From Azospirillum picis (GTDB lineage Bacteria > Pseudomonadota > Alphaproteobacteria > Azospirillales > Azospirillaceae): 64,000 nt of DNA. Positions 1-9,215 of this stretch are shown one piece after another; within the stretch, counting starts at the first letter, position 1; every line of letters starts with the position of its first letter. The notes under the pieces were generated by a model. That model made no database searches, was not told the origin of the DNA, and saw only the letters and a list, made by a program, of their open reading frames with translations. The translations under genes and the position numbers were made by a program. The stretch spans positions 456,002 to 520,001 of the forward strand of contig NZ_JAGINO010000003.1 in the NCBI RefSeq assembly GCF_017876115.1, in the 5' to 3' direction.

Positions 1-62
1 CCAACACGACGGCGGAGGGCCGGCAGGCCAACCGGCGCGTCGACATCGTGCTGGCGCCCTGA
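1..62 (+). CDS. C-terminal end of an OmpA-domain protein, probably TssL (partial)
   Basis: Only the last 19 codons and the TGA (60-62) are inside the window; the gene starts upstream. The tail reads NTTAEGRQANRRVDIVLAP, the usual end of an OmpA peptidoglycan-binding domain (the NR-RV-I segment). It ends 3 bp before tssM. Many T6SS loci encode a TssL (DotU) with a C-terminal OmpA extension directly before tssM, so TssL is the best reading. That identity is inferred from position, because the DotU part is not visible. Confidence 0.7.
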   Translation, partial: NTTAEGRQANRRVDIVLAP

Positions 63-65
63 CCG

Positions 66-3000
66 ATGCTGAAGACGATCCTGTCCGCCCTGATCTCCCG
101 CTGGTTCCTGACGCTGGTCGCGGCACTCTGCCTGGCGGCGGCGGTGTGGTTCCTCGGACCGCTGGTCGCCGTCTCCGGCAGCTTCCCGCTGGCCGATGCC
201 ACGGTCCGGCTGACTGTGGCCTTCGGCATCCTGCTGGTGTGGGCGCTGGCGATGCAGTGGTCGCTCTACCGCCACCGCAGCGCCAACGACCGCATGGTGA
301 AGGCGCTGGCCGGCAAGCCCGCCGCCCAGACAGGCGCCCAGACAGGCGCCCAGACAGGCGCCCGGGCGGCCGACCCCGACGCCGAGGCGGTCGGGCAGGA
401 AACCGACCTGCTGCGCGGCCGGCTGCGCGACGCGCTCGACCAGTTGCGCAAGGCGCGCTTCGGGCGCGGCGGCCCGTTCGGCGGCCGGCGCTACCTCTAC
501 CAGCTTCCCTGGTACCTGATGATCGGCGCGCCGGGGGCCGGCAAGACGACGGCGCTGGTCAATTCCGGCCTGCGCTTCCCGCTGGCGGCGGAGATGGGCC
601 GAGCCGCCCTGCGCGACGTCGGCGGCACCCGCAACTGCGACTGGTGGTTCACCGACGAGGCGGTGCTGATCGACACCGCCGGCCGCTACATCACCCAGGA
701 CAGCCGGCCGGCCGTCGACGGCAAGGTGTGGTCGTCCTTCATCGGCCTGCTGAAGCGCCACCGCCCGCGCCAGCCGGTCAACGGCATCCTGCTGGCCGTC
801 AGCCTCTCCGACCTCGCGGTGTGGAGCGAGGCCGAGCGCCGCGCCCACGCCGAGCAGCTCAAGCTGCGGCTGAAGGAGCTGCGGGGACAGGTCGGCTCGC
901 GCGTGCCGGTCTATGTCCTGCTGACCAAGGCCGACCTGATCGCCGGCTTCGCCGAGTTCTTCGACGACCTCAGCCGCGAGGAGCGCGAGCAGGTCTGGGG
1001 CATCACCTTCCCGCTCGACGACGGCGCTTCCCGGGACGGGAAGCCGGCGGACGAGGCGCCGGTCTACCGGTTCGACGCCGAGTTCGACGCGCTGACCGTC
1101 CGCATCGCGCGCCGCGTCCTCGACCGCGTCCACGGCGAGTCCGACCTCCAGCGCCGGTCGCTGGACGCGCTGTTCCCGGCGCAGATGGCGGCGCTGAAGC
1201 CGGCGATCGCCGACCTGCTGCTGGTGATCTTCGAGCCCAACCGTTACGAGGAACGCCCGCTGCTGCGCGGCGTCTACATGACCAGCGGCACCCAGGACGG
1301 CCAGCCGGTCGACCGGCTGGCCGAGGTCGTCGCCGGTTCCTTCGGGCTGGAGCGGCAGGTGCTGCCGGCCGGAAGCGGCGGGCGCAGCTTCTTCATCAAC
1401 CGCACGCTGCGCGACGTGGTGTTCGCCGAGGCCGGGCTGGTCGGCACCGATTCCGGACAGGAGCGGCGGCGGCGCCTGCTGCGCGGCGGGGCGATGCTGG
1501 CGATGCTGCTCGCCGGTTTGGCGCTGGCCGCCTTCTGGGCCAACAGCTTCACCCAGAACACCGCGCTGGTCGCCGGGGTCGACGCCGCCGCCGCCCGGGC
1601 CGCGGCCGAGCTGGAGCCGCTGGCGGCCAAGCCGCGCTCGCTGGTGCGGATCGACGACACCGACTTCATCACCATCGTGCCGCCGCTGAACACCCTGCGC
1701 GCCATTCCCGCCGGCTGGCAGGATCCGCCGCCGCTGGAGATGACCGGCGGCCTCTACCAGGGCGGCCGGCTCGCCCGCCAGAGCGACGGCATCTATGGCC
1801 GGGCGCTGCGCAGCGTGCTGCTGCCGCGCGTCTTCCTGCGGGTGGAGGAACAGCTCCGCCGCGAGCGCGGCCGGCCGGAATACCTGTTCCAGGCGCTGAA
1901 GGTCTACCTGATGCTGGCCGGCAAGGGGCCGCTCGACAAGGCGCTGGTCGCCGACTGGATGACGGTCGACTGGATGGCCTCGCTGCCCGGCCCGGCCTAC
2001 GAGACGGTGCGGCGCGACCTGCGCAGCCACCTGGATGCGCTGCTTGCCGCCCCCTTCTCGCCGCTGCCGCCGGACGAGGCGCTGGTGGAGGAGGCCCGGC
2101 AGGGCCTGACCCGCTACCCTCTCGCCGAGCGCGGCTTCGCCATCCTGCGCGACCGGCCGGAGATCCAGTCCCTGCCGGACTGGAAGCTGGTCGACAATGC
2201 CGGCCCGCTCGCCGGGCGCGTGCTGATCCGCCCGTCGGGCAAGCCGCTGTCCGAGGGACTCCCCGGCCTCTACACCTATGACGGCTTCCACAAGGCGGTG
2301 CTGCCGGCCCTGCCGAAGGTCGCCAAGGCCCTGGTCGACGAGAACTGGGTGCTGGGCCAGCCGAGCAGCGGGCCGCAGGCGGTCGCCGGGGCGAAGACGC
2401 TGGAGAAGGGCATCCTCGCCGTCTATTTCGACCGCTACGCCCGCCAGTGGGACGAGCTGCTGGGCGACGTGGTGATCGTGCCGCTGCGCAGCCTCAACCA
2501 GGCCGCCGACGTGCTCAACACCCTGTCCGGACCGCAGTCGCCGCTGAAGCTGTGGCTGACCGCCATGGTGCGGGAGACGACGCTCGTTCCTGGCCCGAAC
2601 GACAGGCCGGGCGCGGACGGGAAAGTCCCGGTCGCCGGCGGGCCGCTGGCCGGCGTCGCCCAGCAGGCGCAGGCGGCGGAGAAGGCGGCCGAGTCCACCG
2701 GGGCCAACACCGCCTATCTCGCCCGCCTCGCCGGGGTGCCGCTGCAACCGGACGGACCGCCGCCGGGCCAGCCGATCAACGACCACTTCAAGCCGCTGCG
2801 CGACCTGGTCCAGGGCGACGGCGGGGCGCCGCCCAAGCTCGACGACGCGCTGAAGCTGCTGGGCGAGCTGTACCAGCAGATCGCCCGCGCCGCCAACGCG
2901 CCGGACCAGAACGGCGCCCTGCTGGCCGGCCTGACCGCCGCCGGCGACAAGGGGGCGGTGGCGGCGCAGTTGCGCACCCTCGCCCGCGACCTGCCCGATC

Positions 3001-3770
3001 CGGTCGGCGGCATGGTCGCCACCGTGGCGCAGAGTTCGGCCACCGTCAGCGCCGGCGGGGCACGCGCGCAGATCAACAAGGCGTGGCAGTCCACGGTGCT
3101 GCCCTTCTGCCGGGCGGCGCTCGACAACCGCTTCCCGATGGTCGCCGCCAGCCCGGTCGACGTCACCACCGCCGATTTCGCCAAGCTGTTCGCGCCCGGC
3201 GGCATGATCGACCAGTTCTTCAACACCAACCTGCGCCCCTTCGTCGACATGACGGTCAGCCCCTGGGCCTGGCAGAAGGTCGACCAGGTCGACCTCGGCA
3301 TCCCGCCGGCCGTGCTGGACCAGTTCGAGCGGGCCTCGCGCATCCGCGACAGCCTGTTCCCCGCCGGCGCGACCACCGCCAAGGTGGTGTTCGAGATCAC
3401 GCCGGTCGAGCTGGACGCCAAGGCGACGCAGGTGGCGCTCGACATCGACGGCCAGACGCTGATCTATCAGCACGGCCCGCCGCGCCCGCAGGTGATGAAG
3501 TGGCCGGGGGCGGAAGGCAGCAGCAGCGTGCGCCTCGGCTTCGGCCCGCCGCTGCCGGGGGAGCCGGCCGGCATCTCGCGCCAGGGTCCCTGGTCCCTAT
3601 TCCACTTCCTCGCCGACGGCAGGCTGGAGTCGACGCCGCAGCCCGACCGCTTCACCTTCGCGGTGACGGTGGGCACCCGCAAGGCGGTCTTCGCGCTGCG
3701 CGCCGACAGCGTCAACAACCCGTTCGGCAAAAACCTGCTGGAGACCTTCCGATGCCCGACGGCTCTGTAG
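66..3770 (+). CDS. tssM: Type VI secretion inner-membrane subunit TssM (IcmF)
   Basis: TssM anchors the T6SS membrane complex (TssJLM) in the inner membrane and spans the periplasm. The 1234-residue length is normal for the family. Two membrane segments lie at about residues 12-36 and 47-66. A cytoplasmic NTPase domain follows with a Walker A GAPGAGKT at 154-161 and DTAG at 203-206. A third membrane helix sits at about 475-495, then a long periplasmic part ending in the IcmF C-terminal region. Between the second helix and the NTPase is a small AQTG repeat (residues 87-99). The start lies 3 bp after the preceding gene and the 3' end overlaps the kinase gene by 19 bp, so the genes are probably co-translated. 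Confidence 0.95.
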   Translation: MLKTILSALISRWFLTLVAALCLAAAVWFLGPLVAVSGSFPLADATVRLTVAFGILLVWALAMQWSLYRHRSANDRMVKALAGKPAAQTGAQTGAQTGARAADPDAEAVGQETDLLRGRLRDALDQLRKARFGRGGPFGGRRYLYQLPWYLMIGAPGAGKTTALVNSGLRFPLAAEMGRAALRDVGGTRNCDWWFTDEAVLIDTAGRYITQDSRPAVDGKVWSSFIGLLKRHRPRQPVNGILLAVSLSDLAVWSEAERRAHAEQLKLRLKELRGQVGSRVPVYVLLTKADLIAGFAEFFDDLSREEREQVWGITFPLDDGASRDGKPADEAPVYRFDAEFDALTVRIARRVLDRVHGESDLQRRSLDALFPAQMAALKPAIADLLLVIFEPNRYEERPLLRGVYMTSGTQDGQPVDRLAEVVAGSFGLERQVLPAGSGGRSFFINRTLRDVVFAEAGLVGTDSGQERRRRLLRGGAMLAMLLAGLALAAFWANSFTQNTALVAGVDAAAARAAAELEPLAAKPRSLVRIDDTDFITIVPPLNTLRAIPAGWQDPPPLEMTGGLYQGGRLARQSDGIYGRALRSVLLPRVFLRVEEQLRRERGRPEYLFQALKVYLMLAGKGPLDKALVADWMTVDWMASLPGPAYETVRRDLRSHLDALLAAPFSPLPPDEALVEEARQGLTRYPLAERGFAILRDRPEIQSLPDWKLVDNAGPLAGRVLIRPSGKPLSEGLPGLYTYDGFHKAVLPALPKVAKALVDENWVLGQPSSGPQAVAGAKTLEKGILAVYFDRYARQWDELLGDVVIVPLRSLNQAADVLNTLSGPQSPLKLWLTAMVRETTLVPGPNDRPGADGKVPVAGGPLAGVAQQAQAAEKAAESTGANTAYLARLAGVPLQPDGPPPGQPINDHFKPLRDLVQGDGGAPPKLDDALKLLGELYQQIARAANAPDQNGALLAGLTAAGDKGAVAAQLRTLARDLPDPVGGMVATVAQSSATVSAGGARAQINKAWQSTVLPFCRAALDNRFPMVAASPVDVTTADFAKLFAPGGMIDQFFNTNLRPFVDMTVSPWAWQKVDQVDLGIPPAVLDQFERASRIRDSLFPAGATTAKVVFEITPVELDAKATQVALDIDGQTLIYQHGPPRPQVMKWPGAEGSSSVRLGFGPPLPGEPAGISRQGPWSLFHFLADGRLESTPQPDRFTFAVTVGTRKAVFALRADSVNNPFGKNLLETFRCPTAL
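327..362 (+). repeat. Three 12-bp tandem repeats inside tssM
   Basis: The unit CAGACAGGCGCC occurs three times in a row without mismatch (327-338, 339-350, 351-362) and adds QTGA steps to the cytoplasmic linker before the NTPase domain. The period keeps the reading frame, so copy-number change would lengthen or shorten the linker without breaking the gene. Confidence 0.9.
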
Positions 3771-5764
3771 CCCCGACGCTGCCCGGCCCGATCGGCCCCT
3801 TCCGGGTCGAAGGCGTCCTCGGCCACGGTGCGATGAGCGTGGTCTATCACGCCGTCGATGGCCGCAGCGGCGCCGAGGTGGCGCTGAAGCTGCTGCGCAG
3901 CGAGCTTCTGGCGGCGGCGGAACGCAACGCCGTGCTCGCCCGCTTCGGTCGGGAGGCGGAGATCGGCCTGAAGCTCGAACACCCCAACATCGTGCGGGTC
4001 CACGACTACGGCGTTCAGGACCCGGCCCGCGGCGGCGCCCCCTACCTCGCCATGGAGCTGGTGCGCGGCCGTGAGCTCAAGCACTACCTGGAAGCCGGTG
4101 ATCCCCTGCCGACGCAGCAGGCCGGCGCGCTGATGCTGGGGGTGCTGGACGCGCTGGGCTTCGCCCACGCCCGCAACGTCATCCACCGCGACATCAAGCC
4201 CGCCAACATCGTGGTGCAGGACGACCTGACGCCGAAGCTCGCCGATTTCGGCATCGCCCAGGTGTCCTCCTCCGACCTGACCCAGGCCGGCGACCTGCTC
4301 GGCACCCCCGCCTACATGGCGCCGGAGGTGCTGCGCGGCGAGAAGGCGGATGCCCGCAGCGACCTGTTCTCCGCCGGGGTGGTCCTCTACTACCTGCTGG
4401 CGCAGCGGCGCCCCTTCTCCGGCTCGGTCGCCACGGTGATGCAGCAGATCCTGTTCGTGGAGCCGCCGCCGCCCTCCCGCGGCAATCCCGACCTGCCGCC
4501 GCCCTTCGACACCGTGATCCTGAAGGCCCTGGCCAAGGCGCCGGCCGACCGCTACGCCAGCGCCGGCGAATTCGCCGACGCGCTGCGCCGCGCCCTGGCG
4601 GTCGCCGGCACCATGCGGGCCGCCGCACCGTCGGCCGACCTCACCTGGTTCGCCGCCGAGGCGCCGGGCACCCCGGCGCTCGACCGCAACGCCCTGTCGG
4701 TGGCGCTTGAGGCGGCATTGCAGGCCATCCCCGGCCAGCCGGTGGACGAGCGCCGCCTCGCCGAACTTCTGGGCATGCTGAAGGACTGGCAGGCCGGAAC
4801 CGGCGGCGACCTCCAGCGCTGGCAGTCGGTGATCCTCGGCGCCGGCATCGAGCCGCTGGCCGCGCTGATCGTCGCCGCCACGCCGGCACCGCGGGCCGTC
4901 CCCTCGACGCAGCGGCGGGACTGGATGCCGCTGGTCCGCCTGTTCGCCGCGCTGAACCGCGAACTGGCCGGCACGCCGGCGGCCGAGCGCGCCAGGATGT
5001 CGGCCGCACGCATCGCCTTCGACCTGTCCGGCCGCTTCTTCCTCTATTCCGGCGAGCTGAACCGCGTGCTGATGGACGGCGACAACCCGGACATCCAGAT
5101 GCTGTCGCTCGACTTCCTGCGGCTGGAGATCCTGCAGCACGCGCTGGAGGAGCTGGGGGCCGAGGCGGAACTGGCGCAGAGCCGCAACGCCATGCTGATG
5201 TTCGCGGTGCAGGTCATCCGCAAGGTGACGCAGATCCTGCGGGCCTGCACCGACGGCAACGACGGGCTGGCCCGCTTCGGCGTCGCCATCATCCTCGCCA
5301 ACATCGAGGAGCTGATCGTGATGGCGCAGCGCCTGTTCGAGACCGGCGGACAGGCCACCGGCGGGCTGCCGCAGGACGCCGTGTCCGACTTCATCGCCGC
5401 CGCCGGCCGCTTCGCCACCCTGTCGGTGGAGGAACTGCGCGGAGAGGTGTCCCGCGGTGCCGACAACGCCGGCACCGCCGAGAGCTTCGCCGCGCGCCTG
5501 CGCGGCGTCGGGCAGCTCTACCTGTTCGCGACGCGGCTGACCGCACCCGACTGCGCGCCGCTGATGCACAGCCTGTCGACCATGCTCTACGGCCTCGTCG
5601 CCGGGCTGACCGGCGACCTCGGCAACGCGCCGGTCGGCGACACCGGCGCCAGGACGCGGCTGGTTGCCCTCGCCGACATGGCGAGCGGGCTCGGCTGGAG
5701 CGAGGTGGAGCGGATCGCCGTGAGCGCGCTCCGCCGCTGGGCGGTCGCGGGGGTCGCGGCCTGA
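3752..5764 (+). CDS. T6SS-linked serine/threonine protein kinase (PpkA-like) with a novel C-terminal region
   Basis: Eukaryotic-type kinase of 670 residues. The glycine loop GHGAMSVV is near residue 24, the ATP-binding Lys in VALKLL near 46, HRDIKPAN at 145-152, DFG at 165-167 and APE at 190-192, so it should be active. In T6SS loci such kinases (PpkA of Pseudomonas) phosphorylate Fha or TssL to trigger assembly; that role is inferred here. About 370 residues follow the kinase domain. They are helical and I recognise no domain in them; there is no obvious membrane segment or periplasmic sensor, unlike classical PpkA. The ATG at 3752 lies inside tssM and puts the start right before the kinase domain; the open frame further upstream is only tssM in another frame. 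Confidence 0.85.
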   Translation: MPDGSVAPTLPGPIGPFRVEGVLGHGAMSVVYHAVDGRSGAEVALKLLRSELLAAAERNAVLARFGREAEIGLKLEHPNIVRVHDYGVQDPARGGAPYLAMELVRGRELKHYLEAGDPLPTQQAGALMLGVLDALGFAHARNVIHRDIKPANIVVQDDLTPKLADFGIAQVSSSDLTQAGDLLGTPAYMAPEVLRGEKADARSDLFSAGVVLYYLLAQRRPFSGSVATVMQQILFVEPPPPSRGNPDLPPPFDTVILKALAKAPADRYASAGEFADALRRALAVAGTMRAAAPSADLTWFAAEAPGTPALDRNALSVALEAALQAIPGQPVDERRLAELLGMLKDWQAGTGGDLQRWQSVILGAGIEPLAALIVAATPAPRAVPSTQRRDWMPLVRLFAALNRELAGTPAAERARMSAARIAFDLSGRFFLYSGELNRVLMDGDNPDIQMLSLDFLRLEILQHALEELGAEAELAQSRNAMLMFAVQVIRKVTQILRACTDGNDGLARFGVAIILANIEELIVMAQRLFETGGQATGGLPQDAVSDFIAAAGRFATLSVEELRGEVSRGADNAGTAESFAARLRGVGQLYLFATRLTAPDCAPLMHSLSTMLYGLVAGLTGDLGNAPVGDTGARTRLVALADMASGLGWSEVERIAVSALRRWAVAGVAA

Positions 5765-5809
5765 GCGCCGCATCGGGAGCCGATCAACCGGGGTGGAGGG
5801 CGTCGGCGC

Positions 5810-6253
5810 ATGGGGGAGCGGATGGACGATACCGTGACGAACCGCCTGGACATGGTCCTGCGCAACGACCTTGCCGAACTGGAACGGCTGGCGGCGGCGG
5901 TCGATGAGTTCATCGAGCGCAACGACCTGCCTCCCGCGCTGGGCTTCTCCTTCAACCTCTGCTTCGACGAACTGATCACCAACACCGTCTCCTACGGCTA
6001 TCACGACGGGACGCCGCACGAAATCCGGGTCCGGCTGGAGGCAGCCGGCAACGAACTGCGGGCCGAACTGGTGGACGACGGCGCCGCCTTCGATCCCTTC
6101 GCCGACGCGCCGCCGCCGGACCTGACCAGCGACATCGACGAGCGACGGGTGGGCGGCCTCGGCGTTTTCCTGGTCAAGCAGACGATGGACCGCACCGCCT
6201 ACCGGCGGGAGGGCGACCGCAACATCGTCCTGCTGGCCAAGACGCTGGGGTGA
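5810..6253 (+). CDS. RsbW-like ATP-binding protein (anti-sigma/switch kinase family, HATPase_c_2)
   Basis: A stand-alone GHKL ATPase of 147 residues. The N-box reads FDELITNTVSYGY, the first glycine motif DDGAAFDPF and the second GGLGVFLVKQTMD. Family members (RsbW, SpoIIAB and relatives) phosphorylate a STAS-domain anti-anti-sigma partner or hold a sigma factor. No STAS protein or PP2C phosphatase lies next to it in the window; they may be upstream. It follows the kinase gene by 45 bp on the same strand, so a role in switching the T6SS is plausible but inferred. Start ATG at 5810 has a GGAGGG upstream; ATG 5822 is also possible. Confidence 0.8.
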   Translation: MGERMDDTVTNRLDMVLRNDLAELERLAAAVDEFIERNDLPPALGFSFNLCFDELITNTVSYGYHDGTPHEIRVRLEAAGNELRAELVDDGAAFDPFADAPPPDLTSDIDERRVGGLGVFLVKQTMDRTAYRREGDRNIVLLAKTLG

Positions 6254-6824
6254 ACGGCCGGCGACACGGCGCCTGCATCCCCAGTCCCCCAATGGCCTCC
6301 CCTTTCGCCTCTCCTTTCGTTTCCCCCGGGGCCTCCGCCTGCAGGGCGCGATAAGCCCGATATTGTCCGCGCTCGGCGGACAATTCGGCGCGCGCTGCAA
6401 CGCCAACGATGTGCGATGGTGGCCTCGCCCGCCTGGCGGAGGAGACGTTCGGGGTTGGTCGAGGCCTGAAGGGGCGATGGGCCGGCAATGGCTGTCGAAC
6501 GCGCCCGGCACCGTCACCATTCGCCATCCACCGGTCGGGTGAGCGTCGCCGGGCGGCCCACCTCCTCGCCCGATCCGGCCTGCCTGGAGCGCCGACCGCC
6601 TCCGGCGATGCATCGGCACGGACGCGGTCCCGACGGTCCGGAGGCATCGGTGGTCGAAGCGGCTTCTTCGTCAGGGCCGCCGCCCCTCGGACCCCCTCGG
6701 ACTCCTCGGACCCCCGCGGAGCCGACGTTGCCCGACCGCCCCGGCATCGCAACGGCCGACGAGGGTCGGATGGCGGGACATCTCCCCTTCTGTTTGACGG
6801 GATTGAGAACGAAGGATCGCCACC
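6254..6824. other. Long intergenic stretch with one short palindrome
   Basis: No convincing gene: the open frames here are arginine/proline-rich and look like GC-rich chance frames. The one clear structure is a perfect 9-bp inverted repeat at 6362-6384 (ATTGTCCGC, 5-nt loop, GCGGACAAT), which could be an operator or a weak hairpin. An AAGGA ribosome site near the right end belongs to the next gene. Confidence 0.5.
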
Positions 6825-7127
6825 ATGAAGCACTACCTTCTTTTTCTTGATTTCAGCGACAGCTATGAAGCGCGCAGGCCCGAGTTCCGCACGGAACACC
6901 TTGAGAAGGCCTGGGCTGCCGTCGAGCGCGGCGAACTCATCCTTGCCGGCGCTCTCACTGATCCCCTCGACACGGGCGTCATCCTCTTCAAAGGGGAGAG
7001 CGCCGCGGTCGTGGAGAAATTCGTGAAGGACGACCCCTACGTGAACAACGGGCTCGTCCGGAGCTGGCGTATCCGCGAATGGGCCACCGTCGTCGGCAAC
7101 GATGCGTCGGCGATCCTGCGGCCCTGA
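6825..7127 (+). CDS. YciI family protein
   Basis: 100 residues with the compact ferredoxin-like fold typical of YciI: N-terminal MKHYLLFLDFSDSYEARR, a conserved RxEHLE-like stretch, GELILAGAL and the DPYVNNGLVRSWRIREW segment. The family is widespread and poorly understood; some members act as dimeric dehalogenase-like or muconolactone-isomerase-like enzymes. The ATG is preceded by AAGGA at normal spacing. It sits 140 bp before the aldo/keto reductase on the same strand and may share its transcript. The exact substrate cannot be told. Confidence 0.85.
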   Translation: MKHYLLFLDFSDSYEARRPEFRTEHLEKAWAAVERGELILAGALTDPLDTGVILFKGESAAVVEKFVKDDPYVNNGLVRSWRIREWATVVGNDASAILRP

Positions 7128-7267
7128 GCGATTGGCGCAGGCGCCCGCAAGGCCGGCCGGCCTCTCCCCGGCATCAACCGGCGCGGAGCCGACGCCTTCG
7201 GCCCGACGCCTTCGGTCCGACGGGGCCGTCGCGTCGCCGGGGGCGATTTGGTCATCAGGAGATTTGG

Positions 7268-8329
7268 ATGAAGTACAAGACTTTGGGAAACACCGGGCTT
7301 CTGGTTTCGCAACTCTGCCTCGGGACCATGACGTTCAGCGACGGCACCGGCGTTTACCAGCACATCGGCGACCTGGACCAATCGGGTGCCGATGAGCTGG
7401 TCAAGGCCGGCATCGACGCCGGCATCAACTTCTTCGACACGGCGGACGTCTATTCCGCCGGTGCAAGCGAGCGAACGCTCGGCCAGTCGATCAGGAACCT
7501 GGGGCTGTCCCGGACCGGGATCGTTCTGGCGACGAAGGTCTATAGCCGGACCGGCATGGGTCGGAACGATGTCGGCGCATCGCGTGGCCATATCATGGAC
7601 GCCGTCGAGGGGAGCCTGCGGCGCCTCCAGACCGACCACATCGATCTGTATCAGATCCACGCCACCGACACCGTGACGCCGGTCGAGGAGACGCTGCGCG
7701 CGCTCGACGATCTGGTCCGGCAGGGCAAGGTCCGGTACGTCGGCGTGTCCAATTGGCAGGCATGGCGGATCGCAACGGCGCTGGGCATCTCGACGCGCCT
7801 CAATCTCGAACGGTTCAGCACGCTGCAGGCCTATTATTCGATCGCCGGGCGCGACCTGGAACGTGAACTGAAGCCTTTGCTCGAAGCCGAGAAGTTGGGC
7901 CTGCTCGTCTGGAGCCCGCTCGCCGGCGGCCTGCTGTCCGGCAGATTCAGCCGCGGGAACCAGTCGCCGGAGGGGTCGCGCCGATCCTCGTTCGACTTCC
8001 CGGTCGTCGACAAGGAGCGCGCCTGGAACGTGATCGACGTGCTGAAGCCGATCGCCGAGGCCCATGGCTGCAGCCCGGCCCGCATTGCGCTGGCGTGGCT
8101 GCTGGCGAAACCCGTCGTCACCTCGGTGATCGTCGGCGCAAAGCGGCTCAGCCAGTTGGAGGACAATATCGCCGCGGTCGAGGTGGTCCTGAGCGACGAT
8201 GAGATCGCCAAGCTCGACGCCGTCAGCGAGTTGCAGCCGGAGTATCCCGGTTGGATGCTCGCCACCCAGGGCGCCGACCGGATGGGGCCGGTCGACCTGT
8301 GGGCCGGGAAGACGACCCCCACATCGTAA
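7268..8329 (+). CDS. Aldo/keto reductase
   Basis: NADPH-dependent oxidoreductase of 353 residues. The N-terminus MKYKTLGNTGLLVSQLCLGTMTF is characteristic of the family; INFFDTADVYSAG carries the catalytic Asp and Tyr, and IHATDTVTPVEETLRALDDLVRQGKVRYVGVSNW is the conserved barrel stretch. The NADPH-binding end reads VTSVIVGAKRLSQLEDNI. It resembles the YajO/PdxI/Tas type that acts on small aldehydes; the substrate is unknown. The start at 7268 is chosen because the family always begins with this MxYxxLG motif; the frame open upstream is spurious. Confidence 0.92.
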   Translation: MKYKTLGNTGLLVSQLCLGTMTFSDGTGVYQHIGDLDQSGADELVKAGIDAGINFFDTADVYSAGASERTLGQSIRNLGLSRTGIVLATKVYSRTGMGRNDVGASRGHIMDAVEGSLRRLQTDHIDLYQIHATDTVTPVEETLRALDDLVRQGKVRYVGVSNWQAWRIATALGISTRLNLERFSTLQAYYSIAGRDLERELKPLLEAEKLGLLVWSPLAGGLLSGRFSRGNQSPEGSRRSSFDFPVVDKERAWNVIDVLKPIAEAHGCSPARIALAWLLAKPVVTSVIVGAKRLSQLEDNIAAVEVVLSDDEIAKLDAVSELQPEYPGWMLATQGADRMGPVDLWAGKTTPTS

Positions 8330-8864
8330 CGGGCGGGAGGGAGGTGCCGCCGTCGCCGCCTCCCTCCCCGCCGTCCAGGGCGGGCAAAGCCGGATCAAGT
8401 CAAGCCGATCAAGTCAAGCCGGACCAAGCCAGCCAGATGTCCCCCACTCCGACGCCGCGCCGGGGCAATGACCGCGATCTTCGGCAACCTGGGTTTGCAA
8501 CCCGCCGGCTGCGGTCGGCACGGTCCTGGACCACGGCCGCCCGCGATGCGCTGCAACCTGTGAATGATCGCGGACCAGCGCCCAGGCAAAACGGCTCCGG
8601 CACTGTGGACATCGTTTCGCGGCAGACGAGGAGCAGATCGTCCGAGGATCGAATCATGTATTGGTTGTCCGGAACTCCGGCCGGTGCCTCCCCATGACAG
8701 GACAGCAAAGCTGTGCGCATCAGCTTGCAGCAATCCGTCACGTGACAAGCGGAGTGGTTCGTAGCAAAATTGCGGGAGTTCTCATCCAGGATGGATTAAG
8801 CCTTTCCAGCCGGCCGTCCTGTGGAGCAGCATAGGAATACGCTAACGTGTGGAGTCGACGCATC
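8330..8864. other. Intergenic stretch with a hairpin and a 14-bp direct repeat
   Basis: Directly after the reductase stop there is a 10-bp perfect inverted repeat (GGGAGGGAGG at 8335-8344, CCTCCCTCCC at 8359-8368), probably a transcription stop without a T-run. A 14-bp direct repeat GATCAAGTCAAGCC follows at 8393-8406 and 8407-8420. I see no gene in the rest; open frames on both strands look like chance. Confidence 0.5.
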
Positions 8865-9050
8865 ATGACCGGGACGCAGTGCCAGCAGGCACGTCTGCGG
8901 CTTGGCTGGTCGACACGGATGCTGGCGAGCAAGGCCGGCGTTCCGTGGTACGCCGTGATGAACCTCGATTACGGGACCGGCGAAGTCGATCCCACCATCG
9001 TCGATGCGTTGGCTCGCGCTTTCCGCCAAGCCGGCGTCGACCTGCGCTGA
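8865..9050 (+). CDS. Very small XRE-type helix-turn-helix protein
   Basis: 61 residues forming little more than one Cro/CI-type helix-turn-helix: CQQARLRLGWSTRMLASKAGV, then a recognition helix and the closing DPTIVDALARAFRQAGVDLR. This pattern (xxARxxLGWSxxxLAxxxGV...LxxALxxAGV) is common in alphaproteobacterial mini-XRE regulators. ATG 8865 is used; a GTG at 8847 in the same frame would add six residues. There is no effector domain, so it likely binds DNA as a dimer. Targets are unknown. Confidence 0.6.
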   Translation: MTGTQCQQARLRLGWSTRMLASKAGVPWYAVMNLDYGTGEVDPTIVDALARAFRQAGVDLR

Positions 9051-9215
9051 ACCAAGGGCCGCCCACCCGCGCCACGGTTTCCCCCTTTCTTCCGCAGGTA
9101 CACCGTGGGCTTTGCCGCTGCGTTGCGGTGACTGCGGAAATCTCCCTTCGGCCATCTTCCGGGACCTGACAGCGATGCGCCCGGGTCGAGGGCGTTCTTC
9201 CACCTGCCCCTGCCG

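Noticed and set aside
2447..3751. Upstream extension of the kinase frame inside tssM
   Set aside because: The residues before 3752 are Arg/Pro-rich shadow sequence of tssM; the kinase domain begins right after the ATG at 3752.
3467..6619. A 1050-residue open frame on the minus strand opposite the kinase gene
   Set aside because: It is Arg/Gly/His-rich, has no family signature and mirrors the codon pattern of the plus-strand genes; long antisense frames are normal at this GC content.
6409..6828. 139-residue frame before the YciI gene
   Set aside because: Arg/Gly/Pro-rich chance frame that overlaps the yciI start and its ribosome site.
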